Under the pieces are notes generated by a model. It was not told where the DNA came from. It was given only the letters and a program-made list of their open reading frames with translations, and searched no databases. 64,000 bases of DNA from Pyxidicoccus sp. MSG2 (lineage in GTDB: Bacteria; Myxococcota; Myxococcia; Myxococcales; Myxococcaceae), in contig NZ_JAPNKC010000001.1 in the NCBI RefSeq assembly GCF_026626705.1, positions 3,038,001-3,102,000 of the forward strand, given 5' to 3'. The stretch's first letter is position 1. Every line of letters starts with the position of its first letter. A program made the translations under genes and the position numbers. Positions 14,370-24,631 of the stretch are shown here, in pieces.

Positions 14370-15995
14370 ATGCTGGCGCGGGTGCGGTCGGGGGCGTTGC
14401 TGGGCATCGACGCGGTGGTGGTGGAGTGCGAGGTCGACATGGCGCTCGGCCTCCCCTACTTCAACGTCGTGGGGCAGGCGGAAGGGGCGGTGCGCGAATC
14501 GAAGGTGCGCGTCATCTCCGCGCTGAAGAACACGGGCTTCGAGCTGCCCCAGAAGCGGATCACCGTGAATCTGGCTCCCGCGGATTTGAAGAAGGAGGGA
14601 GCGGCCTTCGAGCTGCCCATTGCCCTGGGCGTGCTGGTGGCGGCGAAGCAGTTGGAGGAAGCCTCCGTGGCGCGCCTCCTCTTTGGCGGGGAGCTCTCGC
14701 TGGACGGCTCGCTCCGGCCCATCAAGGGCGCGCTGCCGCTGGCCGTGGCGGCGCGCAACCACGGCTTCGAGGGCGTCATGCTGCCGGCGGCCAACGCTCC
14801 CGAGGCGGCCCTGGTGGAGGGGCTGCGAGTGCTTCCGGTGACACACCTGCGCGAGGCGGTGGACCACCTGACGGGGGTGAGGCCTGTTGCGCCCTACGTC
14901 CGAGAGGAGGACGCCGACGTGCCCGGGCGGGACGGGACGGGGCCGGACATGGCGGACGTGCGGGGCCAGCCGGAGCTGAAGCTGGCTTTGGAGATGGCGG
15001 CCGCCGGAGGCCACAACCTGCTGCTCAGCGGACCGCCCGGCTCCGGGAAGACCATGCTGGCGCGGCGGCTGCCCGGCATCCTCCCGGAGATGACCTTCCC
15101 CGAGGCGCTGGAGGTGACGAAGGTCTACTCGGTGCTGGGCCTGCTGGCGGAGGGGCACGCGCTGATGCGCGAGCGGCCCTTCCGGGCGCCACACCACACC
15201 CTCTCCGACGCGGGACTGGTGGGCGGCGGCGCCGCGGCGCGGCCCGGAGAGCTGTCCCTGGCGCACAACGGGGTGCTCTTCCTCGACGAGCTGCCGGAGT
15301 TCCGGAAGAACGTGCTCGAGGTCCTCCGCCAGCCGCTGGAAGAAGGCGTCATCCATCTGGCGCGGGCCAACCAGCACATCACCTACCCGTGCCGGGTGAT
15401 GCTGGTGGCGGCGATGAACCCGTGTCCCTGCGGCTACTACGGCGTCGCCGGACGCGTCTGCACCTGCGCGGACTACCGCCGCTTCGAATACAACACCCGG
15501 GTGAGCGGTCCCCTGCTGGACCGCATCGACATGACCCTGCAGACGCGACCGGTGGAGTACCAGCACCTGGCACGCGCGGATTCGAGGGAGCCGACGAGCC
15601 ACTACTATCGCGAGCGGGTCCAGGCCGCGCGCGAGCGCCAGCGGGCCCGCTACCGCGATGAGCCCGGCGTGCACTGCAACGCACAGCTCCCGCCCCACCT
15701 GCTGCGCCGCCACTGCGTCATGAGCTCGCGCGCCGAGACGATGCTGGAGCGGGCGGTGCGCAAGTACGGGCTGTCCGCGCGCGCCCATGACCGCATCCTC
15801 AAGGTCGCCCTCACCCGCACGGACCTCGAGGGGCATGCACGCATCGAGGAGGTGGACATCCAGCTCGCCATCGACTTCCGGATGCTGGACCGGGTGAACC
15901 ATCCACACGCCAGTACGCAGGGGCCCCGGGCTTCCCAGGCGGAACCCTCCCTCTGGCCGCCCAAGTCGTCCGGGCCGGCGAGTCCCCGGGAGTGA
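14370..15995 (+). CDS. comM: YifB/ComM family Mg-chelatase-like AAA+ ATPase
   Basis: A 541-residue AAA+ protein of the ComM/YifB group, which in other bacteria acts as a hexameric branch-migration helicase that extends strand exchange during natural transformation and recombination. Parts: an N-terminal Lon-protease-like ChlI domain (about 20-140, with GLPYFNVVGQAEGAVRESKVRV), a Walker A motif GPPGSGKT (residues 221-228), a Walker B region near LFLDELPEF, a cysteine-rich zinc-like insert (NPCPCGYYG ... CTC), and a C-terminal Mg-chelatase domain (about 430-510). The length is typical (about 505-510) plus a 30-residue Pro/Ser tail. It stands alone, with GGAAGGACGGGAC before the ATG. Its neighbour recA is two genes away, which fits a recombination role. 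Confidence 0.93.
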   Translation: MLARVRSGALLGIDAVVVECEVDMALGLPYFNVVGQAEGAVRESKVRVISALKNTGFELPQKRITVNLAPADLKKEGAAFELPIALGVLVAAKQLEEASVARLLFGGELSLDGSLRPIKGALPLAVAARNHGFEGVMLPAANAPEAALVEGLRVLPVTHLREAVDHLTGVRPVAPYVREEDADVPGRDGTGPDMADVRGQPELKLALEMAAAGGHNLLLSGPPGSGKTMLARRLPGILPEMTFPEALEVTKVYSVLGLLAEGHALMRERPFRAPHHTLSDAGLVGGGAAARPGELSLAHNGVLFLDELPEFRKNVLEVLRQPLEEGVIHLARANQHITYPCRVMLVAAMNPCPCGYYGVAGRVCTCADYRRFEYNTRVSGPLLDRIDMTLQTRPVEYQHLARADSREPTSHYYRERVQAARERQRARYRDEPGVHCNAQLPPHLLRRHCVMSSRAETMLERAVRKYGLSARAHDRILKVALTRTDLEGHARIEEVDIQLAIDFRMLDRVNHPHASTQGPRASQAEPSLWPPKSSGPASPRE

Positions 15996-16016
15996 CGCTG
16001 GGACTGGGCCGGGACG

Positions 16017-17405
16017 TCAGTGCCTCGCGGGCACGGTGGGCTCCTGGCGGGTGACGGCGGCGCGGGTGGCGGCGTCGACGTTCATCGCGCCGCCAGCCGG
16101 AAGCTCCAACCGCGCGGGCGGCCGGTCCAGTCGCGGCGTGGGGCCGGTGATGATGCGGGCCGACTTGGAGAACGTCAGGTACGAGTATGCCCAGTCGAGC
16201 AGCACCGCCAGCCGGCTGCGGAAGCCGATGAGGAAGGTGATGTGGATGAGCAGCCAGGCCGCCCAGGCGGAGAAGCCGGACTGCTTGAAGTGGCGGAAGG
16301 CGATGCCCACCGCGTGCCCGCGGCCAATCACCGCGTAGGAGCCGCGGTCCCAGTACTTGAAGGGCTGCATGGGCTTGCCCATCAGCCGGTGGCGGATGTT
16401 GAGAGCCACCTGCTTGCCCATCTGCATCGCCGCGGGCGCGAGGCCCGGGACGGGCTTTCCATCAGCCCCCTGCACGGAGGCGAGGTCTCCGGCGACGAAG
16501 ATGTCGTCGTGCCCGGGCACCGTCAGCTCGGGCGTCACCTGCACGCGGCCGGCGCGGTCCAGCTCCACGCCCAGCGTGCGGGCCACCGGGGAGGCGGCCA
16601 CTCCCGCCGCCCACAGCACCGTGCGGGCCGGGATGTGCTCGGCGCCGATGAACACACCCGTCTCGTCGATGTTGGTGACGCGGGCGCCCGTGCGGACCTC
16701 GACGCCCAGCTTCTCCAACGTGCGAAGTGCCTTGAGGGACAGGTCCTCGGGGTAGACGGGCAGCACGTTGCTCACACCCTCGATGAGGATGATGCGCGCA
16801 TCGCGAGGGTCGATGTTCTGGAAGTCACCGGGCAGGGAATGGCGGCTGATCTCCGCCAGCGCGCCCGCCAGCTCCACGCCGGTGGGGCCTCCGCCGATGA
16901 TGACGAAGTTGAGCAGCGCGCGGCGGGCCTCCGGGTCCGTCTCGCGCTCTGCCAGCTCGAAGGCCATCAGGATGCGGCGGCGGATTTCCACCGCGTCCTC
17001 GATGGACTTCAGCCCCGGCGCGAACCGCGCCCAATGGTCATTGCCGAAGTAGGAGTGCGTGGCCCCGGTGGCGATGACGAGATAGTCGTACTTCAGCTCG
17101 CCATCCGTCAGCAGCACGCGCTTGCCGACCGTGTCCACCCCCGTCACCTCCGCCAGCACCACGCCCACGTTGTGAGGGCCCAGCACCCCGCGTAGGGGCG
17201 CGGCAATCTCGCTCGGGCTGAGCGTCGCGGTGGCCACCTGGTACAGCAGCGGCTGGAAGAGGTGGTGGTTGTGCCGGTCCACCACCGTGACGCGCACGGG
17301 CCGTTTGTAGAGGTGCTTCGCGGCGTAGAGACCGGCGAAGCCTCCGCCGAGGATGACCACATGGGGCAGGTCTTCGCGTTTCGGGCTCACGCGGAAGAAA
17401 GTCAT
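16017..17405 (-). CDS. ndh: Type II NADH dehydrogenase (NDH-2), NAD(P)/FAD-dependent oxidoreductase
   Basis: A 462-residue flavoprotein that oxidises NADH and reduces quinone at the inner membrane without pumping protons. An FAD-binding [13 protein letters not shown] motif begins at about residue 19, and a second dinucleotide motif [13 protein letters not shown] is near residue 170, together with GDLASVQG near residue 307. The C-terminal region has the membrane-associating hydrophobic stretch [14 protein letters not shown], typical of NDH-2. The ATG at 17405 is preceded by GGGGGGAGGG. The longer frame upstream has no homology and overlaps the recA promoter region. It is divergent from recA. 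Confidence 0.92.
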   Translation of the reverse strand: MTFFRVSPKREDLPHVVILGGGFAGLYAAKHLYKRPVRVTVVDRHNHHLFQPLLYQVATATLSPSEIAAPLRGVLGPHNVGVVLAEVTGVDTVGKRVLLTDGELKYDYLVIATGATHSYFGNDHWARFAPGLKSIEDAVEIRRRILMAFELAERETDPEARRALLNFVIIGGGPTGVELAGALAEISRHSLPGDFQNIDPRDARIILIEGVSNVLPVYPEDLSLKALRTLEKLGVEVRTGARVTNIDETGVFIGAEHIPARTVLWAAGVAASPVARTLGVELDRAGRVQVTPELTVPGHDDIFVAGDLASVQGADGKPVPGLAPAAMQMGKQVALNIRHRLMGKPMQPFKYWDRGSYAVIGRGHAVGIAFRHFKQSGFSAWAAWLLIHITFLIGFRSRLAVLLDWAYSYLTFSKSARIITGPTPRLDRPPARLELPAGGAMNVDAATRAAVTRQEPTVPARH

Positions 17406-17779
17406 ACCCTCCCCCCCAAACTTCAACGCGAAGCGCCAACTCGCGAGCAGCCAGCCGGGCGCTCCCCTGGATGCATCCAGAAGAACAGGTAACAGCTCAC
17501 AGTGGCACCATAAGAACACCTCACCTGACGTTGCGCATGATGGGGCCTGGCGGGCCCCCGCGCACAGCCCGCCTTCAATCCCTGACGCAACCGGCACCCT
17601 CCGCCGCGCGGGACTCCGGCCACGCGCGTGGACGGCTTCGAAGCCTCGCTCCCGAGGATGTAGGGCCCGGCATGGCCGTTGCTCACCTGCCCGCCCGATG
17701 CGCCCGGCCCGCGGCTCGAGGCCGCGCACGTGGCGCAGCATCCACTCACAGGCAGGGCGGCGAGGGAGCCGAGGACGCG
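17406..17779. other. Intergenic region between ndh and recA
   Basis: A 374-bp region with divergent genes, so promoters for both are expected. I see no convincing -35/-10 pair for recA. Two symmetric elements stand out: GGCTTCGAAGCC (17634-17645), a perfect 12-bp palindrome about 135 bp before the recA start, and the stem-loop CGCGGC-TCGAG-GCCGCG (17710-17726) 54 bp before it. No LexA box of the CTGT-N8-ACAG type was seen. Confidence 0.5.
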
Positions 17780-18804
<1,025 letters not shown>

Positions 18805-18808
<4 letters not shown>

Positions 18809-19314
18809 GACGAGGCCTGCAGCGCGTCCAGGGAGACAGGCAGGGGCATCCGGCGCTGCCCCGCGCACAGCACGAGGCCGCCGTCGGTCCCCTCCTCCAG
18901 GAGCTGACCGAGCTGGTACTGGGCATCGCGGGAGAAGCGCGCCCGGGCGCGGCCCTGCTTCACCCGGCAGGACAGGACACCGTCGGGGTCCACCTGCAGG
19001 GTGGAGGGTTCCAACGCCTCGGCCGTGCGGTCGCTCAAGCGGACGGAGACCCGCTCGTCCGAGGTGACGTCCACCGTGCGCACCTCGTAGGCGGCGCCCT
19101 CCACCTGGACGTAGCACCAGTCCTTGCCGATGCGCAGCTGGTAGCGGTCCTCCTCGTCCAGCACCAGGGAGCTGTTGAAGAGCTCGATGATTTTCGGGTG
19201 CTGGATGGGCTCGTCGTCGTGCCACCAGCGAAGGGTGGCGTCGAGGCGGATGCCGCTGTCCTCGCGGGTGTGCCAGCGCTTGCCGGGAGGGGGCTGTCCG
19301 GTGGGAGGTTGCAT
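18805..19314 (-). CDS. DUF1285 domain protein
   Basis: A 169-residue soluble protein with no signal peptide. It matches the DUF1285 pattern: [26 protein letters not shown], then [26 protein letters not shown], and a second beta-rich domain (about 70-165). These proteins have two small beta-barrel-like domains, and the function is unknown. An ATG at 19314 begins the N-terminal Pro-rich segment. The gene is convergent with recA and overlaps its last four bases. Confidence 0.8.
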
Positions 19315-19371
19315 GGCCTCTCTTATGTGCGCGCGGGGCGCGGAGGATTCAAGCCCGTGGACCCCGGGCGC

Positions 19372-21075
19372 CTACCAGTTCCGGACAAGCTCCGTGTAGC
19401 CACGGAAGGCCACGGCGCCCCAGAAGTTCACCAGCACGCCGAGCGCCACCGCGGCCATCACCGCGCGGTTGCGCAGCGACCAGCCGCCGACGGCGAAGAG
19501 CAACAGGAGGTAGGGCGTGTAGTCGAGGCTGAAGCGGAAGCCGAACTGCATGTAGCCGGTGTTCTGGTACAGCAGGCCCGGCAGCGCGCACGCGGCCACG
19601 GTGAGCCACAGCGACCAGTGCAGGCGCGGGCGCGTCTTCGGAATGAGCAGGAAGACGAGCAGCGGCAGCGTCAGCAGCAGCGTCAGGCCATACGGGTCAT
19701 AGGCCAGGCGCAGCGGCTCCAGCGACACCTTCGGCAGCTTGAGGAACGCGGCCTCCAGGTTGCGCGGCAGGTACTCCCAATGGAACAGGCCCCGGTGGTC
19801 GATGTCCGCGTTGACGCGGTTGTTGAAGAGGAAGCGGTGGCCGAACTCCCCGGGACGGCCGAAGCGGTAGACGTTGTACGCGGCCGCGATCAACCCGAGG
19901 GGCGCGGCTCCCAGGGCGAACAGGCCCACCTTGCGCGCCGCGGGCTTCCAGTTCCGGCCCAGGGCCTTGAGCTGCTCCAGGCGGGGCTCCGGCCCGGGGC
20001 ACAGTGCCTCCAGGACGAAGAAGACGCCCGTGAAGAACAGCGGCGTGCGGGTCAGCGTGGCCATGGAGAAGAACAGGCCGGCGAGCACGGGCCGGTGGGC
20101 GCGCACCCCGTTGCGCACGTAGAGACAGGTGAAGGCCACGCCCATGACCTCGGCGCTGAACCAGACCTCGCCGCGGATGGCGCAGTAGAAGAACAGGGTA
20201 CCGAAGGCGAGGATGAGCGCGAGGGCGATGTTCTCGTCGCGGCCGCGCGCCGACTCGCCCTCCTTCGCGAGGAAGCGCAGCAGCGAATAGAAGAGCGCCA
20301 CCGCCAGCGCGCCGACGATGACGTCGAAGGAGGTGTCGTTGAACTGGTAGCCGTGCAGCGCGACGAAGGGCAGCATGACCACGGCGGGGAAGGACGGGAA
20401 GCTCACGAACCAGCGGTCGCTCGGGAGCGGCCGGCCCTCGCAGCGGACCTTCTCGCCGTCCACCAGTCGCACACAGGCCCAGTCCTCCAGGTTCGGCAGC
20501 ACCTGCGGGTCGATGTCCGGCCGGCCGTCCAGCCACGACTGCGCCTGGTAGACGAAGTGCGGCGCCGCGCTCTGGCGCAGGAACCGCTGCGAGCTGAAGC
20601 TGGCCAGCACCACGAAGGACACGAGGAACAGCACCACCTCCACGCGGTAGGCGGACAGCCACACGCGCAGGATGTTCAGCGGCAGGCCTCCCGAGGGCGC
20701 CGGAGTCGTGCCTCGCGGCGGGACGGCGGAGCCGGACGCAGGGCTCGTGCCGGAGTGGCTGGGCTCGGACGCGGAGGGCGACGGGCTCTCGGTGCCGGCG
20801 TTGTCGGCGCCGGCCCCGGCGTTGGCGCCCGTGTCGGCACGAACGTGCCCGGACGTGGACTCCGGCGCGGCCGTGCCTCCCGTGCCGTCGTGCCCGGAAG
20901 CAGACGTCGGTGCGGCCTTGCCCCCCGTACCGGCAGCGCGTGAATCGGAAGCGGATGCTGGCGCGGCCGCGCCCGAGGGGCCCTTCCCCTCGGTGGGCCC
21001 AGAGGTGCCGGCCGGGCTGGAGGTGCCTCGCGCGGGGGAGGACGGACGGGGGCGCTTGGACTTGGAGCGGCTCAT
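19372..21075 (-). CDS. Large multi-pass membrane protein, possible GT-C-type glycosyltransferase
   Basis: A 567-residue protein. Residues 1-135 are low-complexity, rich in Ser, Ala, Gly, Thr and Pro with few hydrophobic residues and likely disordered; the rest holds about ten or eleven transmembrane helices. Between the first two helices there is a periplasmic-type loop beginning AAPHFVYQAQSWLDG and including FPSFPAVVMLP, which resembles the acidic-loop regions of dolichol-phosphate-mannose-using glycosyltransferases, but I do not see the exact catalytic motif, so family assignment is tentative. Its ATG overlaps the stop of cinA by four bases (ATGA), indicating co-transcription and coupled translation. 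The low-complexity N-terminus is unusual for this type of protein. Confidence 0.7.
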   Translation of the reverse strand: MSRSKSKRPRPSSPARGTSSPAGTSGPTEGKGPSGAAAPASASDSRAAGTGGKAAPTSASGHDGTGGTAAPESTSGHVRADTGANAGAGADNAGTESPSPSASEPSHSGTSPASGSAVPPRGTTPAPSGGLPLNILRVWLSAYRVEVVLFLVSFVVLASFSSQRFLRQSAAPHFVYQAQSWLDGRPDIDPQVLPNLEDWACVRLVDGEKVRCEGRPLPSDRWFVSFPSFPAVVMLPFVALHGYQFNDTSFDVIVGALAVALFYSLLRFLAKEGESARGRDENIALALILAFGTLFFYCAIRGEVWFSAEVMGVAFTCLYVRNGVRAHRPVLAGLFFSMATLTRTPLFFTGVFFVLEALCPGPEPRLEQLKALGRNWKPAARKVGLFALGAAPLGLIAAAYNVYRFGRPGEFGHRFLFNNRVNADIDHRGLFHWEYLPRNLEAAFLKLPKVSLEPLRLAYDPYGLTLLLTLPLLVFLLIPKTRPRLHWSLWLTVAACALPGLLYQNTGYMQFGFRFSLDYTPYLLLLFAVGGWSLRNRAVMAAVALGVLVNFWGAVAFRGYTELVRNW

Positions 21076-22343
21076 GGGGTGGCGGCCGCGGCGAGCAGGT
21101 GCTGCCGCAGCATCTCCAGCGTGTGGGAAGCGGCGAACAGGCGCACGCGGTCGCGGTCGCCGGAGAGGGTGATGCGCTCGCAGCGGGTGGGCATCCCCGC
21201 GCCAGCCAGCGCGCAGTACACGGTGCCCACCGGGTCCTCCGGCGTGCCTCCGCCCGGACCAGCGTAGCCCGTCACCGACAGGCCGTACGTGGTGCCACAG
21301 GCGGCGCGGACGCCCTCGGCCATGGCGATGGCCGTCTCGCGGGACACCGCCGTGTGGCGCTCCAGCACCGCCGGCGGAACGCCCACCCATGCGGTCTTCA
21401 TCTTCTCCGAGTACACCACCGCGCCGCCGATGAAGACGCTGCTGGCCCCCGGCACCGCGGTGAGTTGCTGGGCGATGAGGCCACCGGTGCAGCTCTCCGC
21501 CGCCGCCAGCGTGGCCTTCGCGCGCCCGAGCTTCTCGAGCAGCGCCGCTGCGTACTCCTCCGCATCCGCGCCGAACACGCTCGCGCCCAGCACCCGGCGG
21601 CAGTCCGCCTCCGCGGCGGCGAGCGCGGCGTCGGCCTCGGACTGCGAGGGCGCCTCGGCCATCAGCTTCAGGTGGTTCTCCGGCGCGTGCGTGCGGAAGC
21701 CGAACACCACCCGGGGGTGGCTCGGAGCCAGGGGCATCACCTGCTGGTCCAAGACCGACTCACCCATGCCCACCGTGCGCAGCAGCCGGAAGGCACGGTG
21801 CATGCGGCCGGGCTCCGCCTCCAGCCACGTGCGGATGCGCGGCAGCACCTCGCCGTCCAGCAGGGCCCGGTACTCGCGCGGCACGCCGGGCAGGAAGAAC
21901 AGCCGGCAGCGGCCCAGGGTGAGGATGACGAGGGGCGCGGAGCCCGCCGGGTTGCGCACCGGCTCGGAGCCCTGGGGGATGCGCGCCATGCGCAGCTGAC
22001 CCGCGTTGAGGTTGGGGGACATGCCCCTCTCGGCGTAGCGCTCACGCAGCCAGCCGAGCACCCGGGCGTCCTCCGTCATCGGCACGCCCGCGGCCGCGGC
22101 GGCGCACTCGAGCGTGAAGTCGTCCGACGTGGGGCCCAGGCCCCCGGACACCACCACCACGTCCGCGCGCGAGGCCGCGGCCAGCAGCGCATGGGTGATG
22201 TCCGGCCGCACGTCGCCCACGAGCACCACGCGCTCGACCTTCACTCCCAGGTCGAAGAGGCGGGCCTCCAGGTACGTGCTGTTCGTGTCCGTGATGAGGC
22301 CGGTGACGAGCTCGTCACCGGTGCACAGCAGCTCGACGCGCAT
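21072..22343 (-). CDS. cinA: Competence/damage-inducible protein CinA (nicotinamide mononucleotide deamidase type)
   Basis: A 423-residue two-domain protein. Residues about 1-170 are the MoaB/MogA-like domain (CTGDELVTG, SGGLGPTSDD), and about 265-415 are the PncC-like amidohydrolase domain with AAAESCTGGLI and VTGYAGPGGG. It hydrolyses NMN or ADP-ribose-related pyridine nucleotides and is the usual CinA length. In many bacteria cinA sits next to recA; here it is separated by DUF1285 and a membrane-protein gene. Its stop overlaps the start of the downstream membrane-protein gene by four bases. A 162-bp gap with a hairpin separates it from the upstream pssA gene. Confidence 0.93.
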   Translation of the reverse strand: MRVELLCTGDELVTGLITDTNSTYLEARLFDLGVKVERVVLVGDVRPDITHALLAAASRADVVVVSGGLGPTSDDFTLECAAAAAGVPMTEDARVLGWLRERYAERGMSPNLNAGQLRMARIPQGSEPVRNPAGSAPLVILTLGRCRLFFLPGVPREYRALLDGEVLPRIRTWLEAEPGRMHRAFRLLRTVGMGESVLDQQVMPLAPSHPRVVFGFRTHAPENHLKLMAEAPSQSEADAALAAAEADCRRVLGASVFGADAEEYAAALLEKLGRAKATLAAAESCTGGLIAQQLTAVPGASSVFIGGAVVYSEKMKTAWVGVPPAVLERHTAVSRETAIAMAEGVRAACGTTYGLSVTGYAGPGGGTPEDPVGTVYCALAGAGMPTRCERITLSGDRDRVRLFAASHTLEMLRQHLLAAAATP

Positions 22344-22413
22344 GGGCCGCGCATCCTAGCGGCAGCGGGCGGCGGCGGCACGGATTGAAGGAGCGCCCCT
22401 TCCGCCACCCGGC

Positions 22414-22441
22414 GTCCCGGAATCTGGCATTCCGGCGGGAC
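22414..22441. other. Hairpin between pssA and cinA
   Basis: CCGGAAT (22417-22423) and ATTCCGG (22429-22435) form a perfect 7-bp stem with loop CTGGC, extended outward by GTC/GAC with a small bulge. It lies after the pssA stop, where it could terminate that transcript, but there is no T-run. A similar core (CTGGAATTGGCGTTCCGG) occurs at 14238-14255, upstream of comM. Confidence 0.45.
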
Positions 22442-22505
22442 ACCCACTGCTCGGGGGCAGCCCCGTTCCACTCCGGGGCCGCCGACACCGTGACTCGATG
22501 ACGGA

Positions 22506-23381
22506 CTACAGGTACGCCGGGCCGTCGTTGCCCGGGCCGGCGTCTTCCTCGGCGTCCTCTTCGTCCTCGTCCTCATCGTCGATGACGGAGGCCACGGCCA
22601 CCGCGGCCACCGAGCCGGCGGCCACCTTGCGCGCCACCAGGTGACTGCGCACGTGCACCGCGGACTCCACCAGGCCCACCGCCAGGTAGGCGCCGCAGCA
22701 GGCCACCAGCACCCAGGCCGGGTGGAACTGCGTGGCAATCACCACGCCGCCGAGCACCACCAGCATGAAGACCAGCGCGCTCTTCCGGTTCGGCCGCGTG
22801 TCCTTGAAGGTGCGGTAGCGCACCGTCGACACCATCAGCAGCGACAGCCCGGCCACGGCCACGGCCATCGGCATGGCGGCGGCCTCGCCCAGGGGCGCAC
22901 CGCCCGCCGCCGCGTGGTGGGAGATGATGACCGACACCAGCATGCCCGCGGCAACCGGGATGGGCAGCCCCACGAAGAAGCGCCCACCGCCGCCGTGCGG
23001 GTTGCGCGCCGCCAGCACGTTGAAGCGCGCCAGCCGCATCGCGCCGCACGCGGCGAACGCGAAGGAGATGAACAGGCCCACGAAGCCCAGCGGCGCGAGC
23101 GCCCACTTGTAGACCAGCAGGCCCGGCGCGGCCCCGAACGAGATGACGTCCGCCAGGCTGTCGAGCTGCACGCCGAAGTCGCTCTGCGTCTTCGTCAGGC
23201 GGGCCACCCGGCCGTCGCACCCGTCGAAGAACATGGCGAAGAAGATGGCCAGGGCCGCCTGGTAGAGCTGCACGGGACCGGCCTCGCCCGAGCACAGGGT
23301 GATGGCATAGAAGCCACAGAAGATGGACGTGACGGTGAAAAGGTTCGGGAGCACGAACATCAGTTTCCGCAACTTCATCAT
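22506..23381 (-). CDS. pssA: CDP-diacylglycerol-serine O-phosphatidyltransferase (PssA)
   Basis: A 291-residue inner-membrane enzyme that makes phosphatidylserine, the precursor of phosphatidylethanolamine, from CDP-diacylglycerol and serine. The CDP-alcohol phosphotransferase signature DGxxAR(x8)Gx3Dx3D is fully present from residue 56 (DGRVAR ... G70, D74, D78). About eight hydrophobic segments follow. The C-terminal tail is unusual for the enzyme: a run of Asp/Glu (DDEDEDEEDAEED) after a short Ala/Val segment. A potential promoter lies just upstream (23438-23464). Confidence 0.93.
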   Translation of the reverse strand: MMKLRKLMFVLPNLFTVTSIFCGFYAITLCSGEAGPVQLYQAALAIFFAMFFDGCDGRVARLTKTQSDFGVQLDSLADVISFGAAPGLLVYKWALAPLGFVGLFISFAFAACGAMRLARFNVLAARNPHGGGGRFFVGLPIPVAAGMLVSVIISHHAAAGGAPLGEAAAMPMAVAVAGLSLLMVSTVRYRTFKDTRPNRKSALVFMLVVLGGVVIATQFHPAWVLVACCGAYLAVGLVESAVHVRSHLVARKVAAGSVAAVAVASVIDDEDEDEEDAEEDAGPGNDGPAYL

Positions 23382-23437
23382 TCCCTCGACTTCCTCTGAT
23401 GCCCGTGAGTTCCGGCAACAGGACGGCGGGTGAACCG

Positions 23438-23464
23438 ACCTTAGCAGGGTTTTATTTGCGTCAA
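23438..23464 (-). promoter_or_regulatory. Candidate promoter upstream of pssA
   Basis: On the minus strand TTGACG (23459-23464) is followed after 15 bases by TAAGGT (23438-23443). The -35 is good and TAAGGT resembles the TAAGG-type -10 seen in myxobacterial vegetative promoters, but the spacer is shorter than normal. It sits in an AT-rich patch between pssA and the divergent hydrolase gene. Confidence 0.35.
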
Positions 23465-23494
23465 CGTCACCCTGGGGTCCGTTAAGGAGGCGGA

Positions 23495-24613
23495 ATGGAT
23501 GCTTGGCGGTGGGGCGTGTGGGTGCTGGTCGCCGTGCTCGCCCTGGTGCTGTGGAACGTCATATGGGTCGCGGCCGTCCGACGGTGGTACCGCCTCCGGA
23601 CGGAGCTGCCCCAGGCCCTCCGTGTCCGGTGCGACGACGGCTGGGAGTTGACCGTCCATGTCCGGCGCGCGCCGGTGCGCCGCTTCGAGGAGCCGGTGCT
23701 GCTGTGCCACGGGCTGGCCGCCAACCGGTTCACCTTCGACTTCGAGCCGCCCTACTCCGTGGCGCACTACCTGGCCGACGCCGGCTTCGACTGCTTCAGC
23801 GTGGAGTGGCGCGGCACCGGGCACTCGCGCCTGCCGCCCCGGGGCCGACGGTACACGGACTTCACCATCGACGACCACATCCTCCATGACGGGCCGGCGC
23901 TGCTGGAACTGGCGCTGAAGGAGACCGGGGCGAAACGGGCCTTCTGGCTCGGCCACTCGCTGGGAGGGCTGGTGGGCTACGGGGTGGCGCAGGGCCCCGA
24001 GGGGCCGAAGCTGGCCGGGCTGCTCACCCTGGGAGCCCCCGTGCACTTCAAGTCCGGGCCCCTGATGCGCGCGCTCATCTCCCTGGGTGTGCGCGCCGCA
24101 TGGCCCGCGCGCTTCCGGCATGAGTGGATGAGCGCCAGCCTCGCGCCCTTCCTCGGCTACGTCACCCTGCCCCTCTCGGACTTGATGGTGAACCCCGAGC
24201 ACATCCCCCCGCGCATCCAGCGGCAGGTCTACGCGAACATGATGTCGTCGATGAGCCGCAAGGTGCTGCTCCAGTTCCAGGACTGGATTGAGCACGATGC
24301 GTTCCGCTCCTTCGACCGCGCCACGGACTGGCGCGCGGGCATCTCGCGCTTGCAGCTTCCGCTGCTCGTCATGGGCGGCAGCTCGGACCGGCTGGCCACG
24401 GCGCAGAACGTGGAGTCCCAGTTCGCGCTCGCCACCGCGCCGGACCGCGCGCTGCACATCTTCGGCAGGGACCACGGCGACAAGATGGACTACGGGCACG
24501 GCGACCTCATCTTCGGCGCCGGCGCGCCCCAGGAGGTCTACCCCCTCATCCGCGAGTGGCTGGAGCGCCATGCCACGCGGCTTCCCTCCGAGGACGTGCA
24601 GCCTCCGGCTTGA
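23495..24613 (+). CDS. Alpha/beta-hydrolase with N-terminal membrane anchor
   Basis: A 372-residue protein. An N-terminal hydrophobic segment (about residues 5-27) anchors it in the membrane or acts as an uncleaved signal. The alpha/beta-hydrolase domain follows: the oxyanion region LCHGLAANRF (about 70), the nucleophile elbow GHSLGG with Ser155, and a late His in the DHGDKMDYGHGD segment (about 330) that would complete the catalytic triad. It resembles bacterial lipase/esterase or homoserine acetyltransferase-like enzymes; the substrate is unknown. It starts with ATG and a strong AAGGAGG ribosome site and is divergent from pssA, which suggests, but does not prove, a lipid-related role. Confidence 0.85.
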   Translation: MDAWRWGVWVLVAVLALVLWNVIWVAAVRRWYRLRTELPQALRVRCDDGWELTVHVRRAPVRRFEEPVLLCHGLAANRFTFDFEPPYSVAHYLADAGFDCFSVEWRGTGHSRLPPRGRRYTDFTIDDHILHDGPALLELALKETGAKRAFWLGHSLGGLVGYGVAQGPEGPKLAGLLTLGAPVHFKSGPLMRALISLGVRAAWPARFRHEWMSASLAPFLGYVTLPLSDLMVNPEHIPPRIQRQVYANMMSSMSRKVLLQFQDWIEHDAFRSFDRATDWRAGISRLQLPLLVMGGSSDRLATAQNVESQFALATAPDRALHIFGRDHGDKMDYGHGDLIFGAGAPQEVYPLIREWLERHATRLPSEDVQPPA

Positions 24614-24631
24614 GGTCCTCGCGCGCGGCGG

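Noticed and set aside
17406..17779. LexA/SOS box upstream of recA
   Set aside because: No CTGT-N8-ACAG pattern was found. The palindrome GGCTTCGAAGCC is reported separately as a different candidate.
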